Assembly: GCA_903868455.1 (NCBI GenBank)
Contig: CAIPVK010000102.1
Location: forward strand, 1 to 9,802
DNA from: an uncultured Opitutia bacterium
GTDB lineage: Bacteria > Verrucomicrobiota > Verrucomicrobiia > Opitutales > UBA953
Length of the DNA stretch: 9,802 nt
Direction of reading: 5' to 3'
Position numbers and translations under genes: made by a program. Below are positions 7,353-9,802 of the stretch, piece by piece (position 1 is the first letter of the stretch; each line of letters starts with the position of its first letter). Below the pieces are notes generated by a model. That model had not been told where the DNA came from, did not search any database, and was given only the letters and a program-made list of their open reading frames with translations.

Positions 7353-8618
7353 TCACTTCAGGGTCATCAGGTACTCGACGATGGCGTCGAGCTCCTCCTG
7401 CGTGAGCGTGGTCTTGGTCTCGCGCAGGCCGGCGACGTTGAACATGCGGTAGTAATGCATGCGGTTGCCGGGCTTGATGTCCTGGGGGATGAGGGGCTTG
7501 CCCGCGGCGTCGACGAGGACGCCGGAGGAGCCGATCCAGTCATGGAAATTCCTGCGCTGGAGGGCGGGGTCGATGGGCGCCGAGACCTCGGTGTCGCCCT
7601 TGGCGTCGATGGCGGCCTGGGCGGCGGGATCGCGGTGGTCGAGCCAGGCGCCGGCGAGCGTGTGGCGCGAGGCCACGCGGGCGAGGTCGGGGCCGAAGCC
7701 GGCGGAGGCCTCGTAGTGGCCGGCCACGCGGTGGCACATGATGCAGGTCTTCTGGGCGAAGAGCTGCTTGCCCTTGGCGGCGAGGGAGCCGGGGGCGGGC
7801 TCGGGCGCGGGCGCCTTCTGGGACTCGACCCAGGCGGCGAAGGCGGCGGGCTCGAGCACGACGACGCGGAAGAGCATGTAGGCGTGGGAGTCGCCGCAGA
7901 ACTCGGCGCACTGGCCGTAGTAGTGGCCGGCCTGGTCGGCCTGGATCCACATGTGGTTGCGGCGCCCCGGGATCATGTCGACCTTGCCGGCGATCTTCGG
8001 GACCCAGAAGGAGTGGATGACGTCCTCCGAGCGGAGGTTGATCCGGACGACCTTGCCCTTGGGGATGACGAGCTCGTTGGGGACGGTGCGCTTGGTCTCC
8101 TGGGTGAGGCCGAGCTGCGGGTACTCGAAGCGGAACCACCACTGCTTGCCGACGACGTCGACCGTCAGGACCTCGTCGGCGGCCTCGGCGGGCACGGCGC
8201 CCTTGTACCAGGCGGCGAGCTTGGAGTCGGGCTGCCGCTCGGCGGGGATCTCCTCCATGTACCAGATGGCCTCGAGCGTGGGGATGGCGATGACGACGAG
8301 CGCGGCGACCGAGGCCATGATCAGGCCGATCTCGACCAGCGGGTTGCCATGGCCCTGCTCGGGAGGCGGGGCGTCGGCCTGGCCGGCGCGCTCGCGGTAG
8401 CGGACGACCGCGTAGACCAGCGCGCCGCCGACGAGGACGAAGAGGACGAGGGCGAGCCAGACGGTCGCCATGAAGACGTCGAACTGCACCTGCGAGACGG
8501 GCCCCTTCGGGTCCATCGCGGACTGGCGGACCATCCAATCGGCCTTGGAACATCCGGTCGCGAGGAGGGCGACGAGGGCGAGCAGGGCGGGCTTGAGCAG
8601 GCGGACGACGGACGTCAT
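7353..8618 (-). CDS. coxB: Cytochrome c oxidase subunit II with fused cytochrome c domain
   Basis: A 421-residue electron-entry subunit. The N-terminus is a signal sequence with a lipobox-like LATGC (C23, with Ala at the -3 site). Two helices (about 50-73, 97-118) anchor it, with PLVEIGLIMASV starting the second. The periplasmic cupredoxin holds WWFRFEYP (160-167) for electron transfer and a full CuA site: H202, C237, E239, C241, H245 and M248 (CAEFCGDSHAYM). The cytochrome c domain (about 277-421) has heme site CIMCH (C292, C295, H296) and probable distal ligand M387 in KPGNRMH. This makes the enzyme caa3 type, able to take electrons from a soluble cytochrome c or a bc1-like complex. The stretch between the heme site and M387 is long (about 90 residues). 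It is the first gene of the operon; the ATG at 8618 has no SD but fits the signal peptide. Confidence 0.95.
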   Translation of the reverse strand: MTSVVRLLKPALLALVALLATGCSKADWMVRQSAMDPKGPVSQVQFDVFMATVWLALVLFVLVGGALVYAVVRYRERAGQADAPPPEQGHGNPLVEIGLIMASVAALVVIAIPTLEAIWYMEEIPAERQPDSKLAAWYKGAVPAEAADEVLTVDVVGKQWWFRFEYPQLGLTQETKRTVPNELVIPKGKVVRINLRSEDVIHSFWVPKIAGKVDMIPGRRNHMWIQADQAGHYYGQCAEFCGDSHAYMLFRVVVLEPAAFAAWVESQKAPAPEPAPGSLAAKGKQLFAQKTCIMCHRVAGHYEASAGFGPDLARVASRHTLAGAWLDHRDPAAQAAIDAKGDTEVSAPIDPALQRRNFHDWIGSSGVLVDAAGKPLIPQDIKPGNRMHYYRMFNVAGLRETKTTLTQEELDAIVEYLMTLK

Positions 8619-8645
8619 GGGCTGAAAGGTGACAGTTTAGGAAAT

Positions 8646-8661
8646 CAATCCGCGGGGATTG
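8646..8661. promoter_or_regulatory. Inverted repeat CAATCC-N4-GGATTG, candidate operator
   Basis: CAATCC (8646-8651), GCGG, GGATTG (8656-8661): a perfect 6-bp inverted repeat with a 4-bp centre, 28-43 bp upstream of the coxB ATG. Size and position suit a dimeric regulator site or a 5' UTR hairpin of the cox transcript. I recognise no regulator that binds this sequence. Confidence 0.4.
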
Positions 8662-8664
8662 TCA

Positions 8665-8693
8665 GCAAAAACCCTCGATAGGCGGGGGTTTGC
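8665..8693. repeat. Imperfect inverted repeat GCAAA(AA)CCC / GGGTTTGC
   Basis: GCAAAAACCC (8665-8674) pairs with GGGTTTGC (8686-8693) if the two extra A bases bulge, giving an 8-bp stem around an 11-nt loop. It has no T tract after it, so a terminator is unlikely; it may be regulatory or chance. Confidence 0.25.
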
Positions 8694-8717
8694 CCTCATC
8701 ATGCCCATTAAGAGGGC
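8692..8717. repeat. Inverted repeat GCCCTC / GAGGGC upstream of folP
   Basis: GCCCTC (8692-8697) and GAGGGC (8712-8717) form a perfect 6-bp inverted repeat with a 14-nt loop. A competing smaller pair, GCCC (8703-8706) with GGGC (8714-8717), shares its right arm. It lies just before the ATG at 8720 and would cover the AGAGGG that could serve as that start's ribosome site. Confidence 0.25.
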
Positions 8718-8767
8718 TAATGCTTTTGGTGCTGGCGAAGGCGGTCCGACCGCGAAAGAAACCCCGG

Positions 8768-9652
8768 GTGAGCTGGAAGAGCCCGCACGGACGCCCCCTG
8801 CCCGACTGGAAGTCGCGCGTGCTCGTCATGGGCATCCTCAACCTGACGCCCGATTCGTTCTCGGACGGCGGCCGGTGGACCGACCCCGAGGGCGCGGCCG
8901 AACGGGCCGCCGAACTGGTCGCCGCGGGGGCCGACGTCCTCGACCTCGGGGCCGAGTCGACCCGCCCGGGCGCGACCCCGGTGGATCCCCGCGAGGAGGC
9001 CGACCGCCTCCTGCCGGCGCTGCGCGCCGTCCGGGCGCGCCTCCCCGCCATCCCGATCTCGGTCGACACCCGACACCTTGCGGTGGCCGAGGCCGCCCTG
9101 GGGGCGGGCGGCGACATCCTCAACGACATCCAAGGCATCGCGCCGGCCGACCCCTCGCGCCCCTCGCTCGCCCCCCTGGCGGCGGCGACGGGAGCGCCGT
9201 GGATCCTGATGCACAACCGCGCGATGGCCCCCGGGGAGGCCGTCTGGCCGACGGTGGCCGACGAAGCCGCGCGCGCCGTGGAGGCGGCGGAAAAGGCGGG
9301 CGTGCGGCGCGACCAGCTCTGGCTCGACCCGGGTTTCGGGTTCGGGAAGACGCCGGCGCAGAACCTCGAGCTGGCGGGGCGGCTCTCGAACCTGGTGCGG
9401 CTCGGCCTGCCCGTCCTGCTGGGGACCAGCCGCAAGTCCACCCTCGGCAAGGTGCTCGGGGAGCCCGACCCGCTCCGACGCCTGCCCGGCGACGCGGCCT
9501 GCGCGGCCTGGGGCGTCGCGGAAGGCGCCTCGATGCTGCGCGTCCACGACGTGGCGGCGCTCGCCCCGGTGGCTCGGATGGCGGAGGCCCTGCGCGCGGG
9601 GCGGGCTTGGTCGGAGGGTCCCCCTGGTTGCCCGACTAGGATTCGAACCTAG
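8768..9652 (+). CDS. folP: Dihydropteroate synthase (FolP)
   Basis: A 294-residue cytoplasmic TIM-barrel enzyme that joins dihydropterin pyrophosphate to p-aminobenzoate to give dihydropteroate in folate synthesis; it is the sulfonamide target. Family motifs in order: MGILNLTPDSFSDGG (21-35), DLGAESTRPGA (59-69), ISVDT (97-101), ILND (117-120), LMHN (147-150), LDPGFGFGKT (186-195), LLGTSRKS (217-224) and RVHDV (258-262). All pterin and phosphate sites look intact. Start: GTG 8768 gives the usual short leader before the first strand. TTG 8690 or ATG 8720 would add 26 or 16 unconserved residues from the AT-richer spacer; ATG 8720 has AGAGGG only 3 nt away. The protein ends at TAG 9650-9652 inside the opposite-strand tRNA-Gln gene, so the last eight residues (GCPTRIRT) are read from tRNA antisense. 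The function is very sure; the start is moderately sure. Confidence 0.93.
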   Translation: MSWKSPHGRPLPDWKSRVLVMGILNLTPDSFSDGGRWTDPEGAAERAAELVAAGADVLDLGAESTRPGATPVDPREEADRLLPALRAVRARLPAIPISVDTRHLAVAEAALGAGGDILNDIQGIAPADPSRPSLAPLAAATGAPWILMHNRAMAPGEAVWPTVADEAARAVEAAEKAGVRRDQLWLDPGFGFGKTPAQNLELAGRLSNLVRLGLPVLLGTSRKSTLGKVLGEPDPLRRLPGDAACAAWGVAEGASMLRVHDVAALAPVARMAEALRAGRAWSEGPPGCPTRIRT

Positions 9653-9698
9653 ACAGACTGAGTCAGAGTCAGTCGTGCTGCCATTACACCATCGGGCA
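9625..9698 (-). tRNA. tRNA-Gln (anticodon CUG)
   Basis: A full cloverleaf on the minus strand: acceptor TGCCCGA (9698-9692) pairs with TCGGGCA (9635-9629); anticodon stem ACTGA/TCAGT holds loop CTCTGAC with anticodon CTG at 9664-9666, reading CAG; T arm CTAGG-TTCGAAT-CCTAG. Discriminator A (9628) is followed by an encoded CCA (9625-9627). It lies 12 bp downstream of tRNA-Thr, probably on the same transcript, and its 3' 28 bases overlap the end of folP on the other strand. Confidence 0.95.
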
Positions 9699-9710
9699 GG
9701 CGACAGGGGG

Positions 9711-9783
9711 AGCCAGCAGTCGGGGTCGAACCGACGACCTGCCGCTTACAAGGCGGCTGCTCTACCAACTGAGCTATGCTGGC
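9711..9783 (-). tRNA. tRNA-Thr (anticodon UGU)
   Basis: A cloverleaf on the minus strand: acceptor GCCAGCA (9783-9777) pairs with TGCTGGC (9718-9712); a standard D arm (AGCTCAGTTGGTAGAGC); anticodon stem GCCGC/GCGGC with loop CTTGTAA and anticodon TGT at 9748-9750, reading ACA; T arm with TTCGACC. The discriminator is T (9711) and the next bases are CCC, so CCA is not encoded, unlike its neighbour. The promoter would lie beyond 9783, mostly outside the window. Confidence 0.95.
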
Positions 9784-9802
9784 GGGTTCCCGAGGTGTCC
9801 AG

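Larger units (their letters stand above)
8619..8767. promoter_or_regulatory. Divergent intergenic region between coxB and folP
   Basis: About 149 bp (101 bp if folP starts at 8720) between divergent start codons; it is noticeably AT-richer than the genes around it. It must hold the cox operon promoter and probably the folP promoter. I could not place convincing sigma70 -35/-10 pairs on either strand: CTGACA and TAAACT on the minus strand are about 20 bp apart, which is too far. Three inverted repeats occupy much of it and are listed separately. Confidence 0.65.

Noticed and set aside
4711..7452. Very long plus-strand frame (913 codons) opposite coxA and coxC
   Set aside because: It is a high-GC shadow: Asp/Glu/Gly/His-rich with no domain, and it is antisense to genes with full sets of catalytic residues.
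7338..8681. 447-codon plus-strand frame opposite coxB
   Set aside because: A shadow of coxB; it is Gly/Asp/Leu-rich without domains.
8619..8720. Sigma70 promoters for coxB and folP
   Set aside because: Partial boxes such as CTGACA, TTGTCA and TAAACT exist, but none is paired at 16-18 bp spacing.
8690..8767. N-terminal extension of folP from TTG 8690 or ATG 8720
   Set aside because: The added residues are not DHPS-like, the region is AT-richer, and the inverted repeats suggest regulatory sequence; ATG 8720 remains possible.
9211..9222. LMHNRA in FolP as a sign of sulfonamide resistance
   Set aside because: The position varies in natural DHPS proteins as I recall, and nothing else suggests a Sul-type enzyme.
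8662..9450. 262-codon minus-strand frame opposite folP
   Set aside because: It has no family features, and folP has all DHPS motifs on the other strand.
1..9802. Mobile element, CRISPR array or defence island
   Set aside because: No transposase, integrase, spaced direct repeats, terminal inverted repeats or defence domains are visible. The tRNA genes could be attachment sites, but no matching att repeat is in the window.

Overview
The window is a compact, chromosomal stretch from a very GC-rich, aerobic, Gram-negative bacterium. Codon third positions are almost always G or C, and nine of the ten protein genes end in TGA. The Gram-negative call rests on an LptF/LptG-type permease, a BatE-like protein and DUF3142-like and CoxB lipoproteins. 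A Bat locus next to a caa3 oxidase would fit Verrucomicrobiota or another PVC-group lineage, but this is only a guess from gene content. I see no plasmid, phage, IS or CRISPR signature.

Layout. (1) 1-1052, plus strand: the 3' end of a probable batD-like gene overlaps a batE-like gene (TPR, two membrane helices, SH3-like tail). (2) 1097-2221, plus: a solitary LptF/LptG-family permease. (3) 2225-8618, minus: a six-gene run transcribed from right to left, coxB (subunit II with CuA and fused cytochrome c), coxA (subunit I), coxC (subunit III), coxD (subunit IV), a DUF3142-like lipoprotein, and ctaG. This is a caa3-type, A1-family heme-copper oxidase with one assembly factor. lptF and ctaG converge with only 3 bp between them, and both stop codons lie inside one perfect hairpin. 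(4) 8619-8767: the only long non-coding stretch, AT-richer and holding several inverted repeats; it separates the divergent cox operon and folP. (5) 8768-9652, plus: folP (dihydropteroate synthase). (6) 9625-9783, minus: tRNA-Thr(UGU) followed by tRNA-Gln(CUG); folP reads into the tRNA-Gln gene and takes its stop codon from it.

How the genes work together. CoxB accepts electrons at its heme c and passes them to CuA. CoxA reduces oxygen at heme a3-CuB and pumps protons. CoxC and CoxD are accessory membrane subunits, and CtaG helps insert CuB. The lipoprotein between coxD and ctaG has no known oxidase role; its 13-nt overlap with coxD ties its expression to the oxidase, and it is the best candidate here for something not yet described. 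Apart from that, the contents are recognisable housekeeping genes. The smaller observations are a near-identical start segment shared by coxA, coxC and coxD, scarce Shine-Dalgarno sequences in the cox operon, the folP/tRNA overlap, and the stop-codon hairpin.
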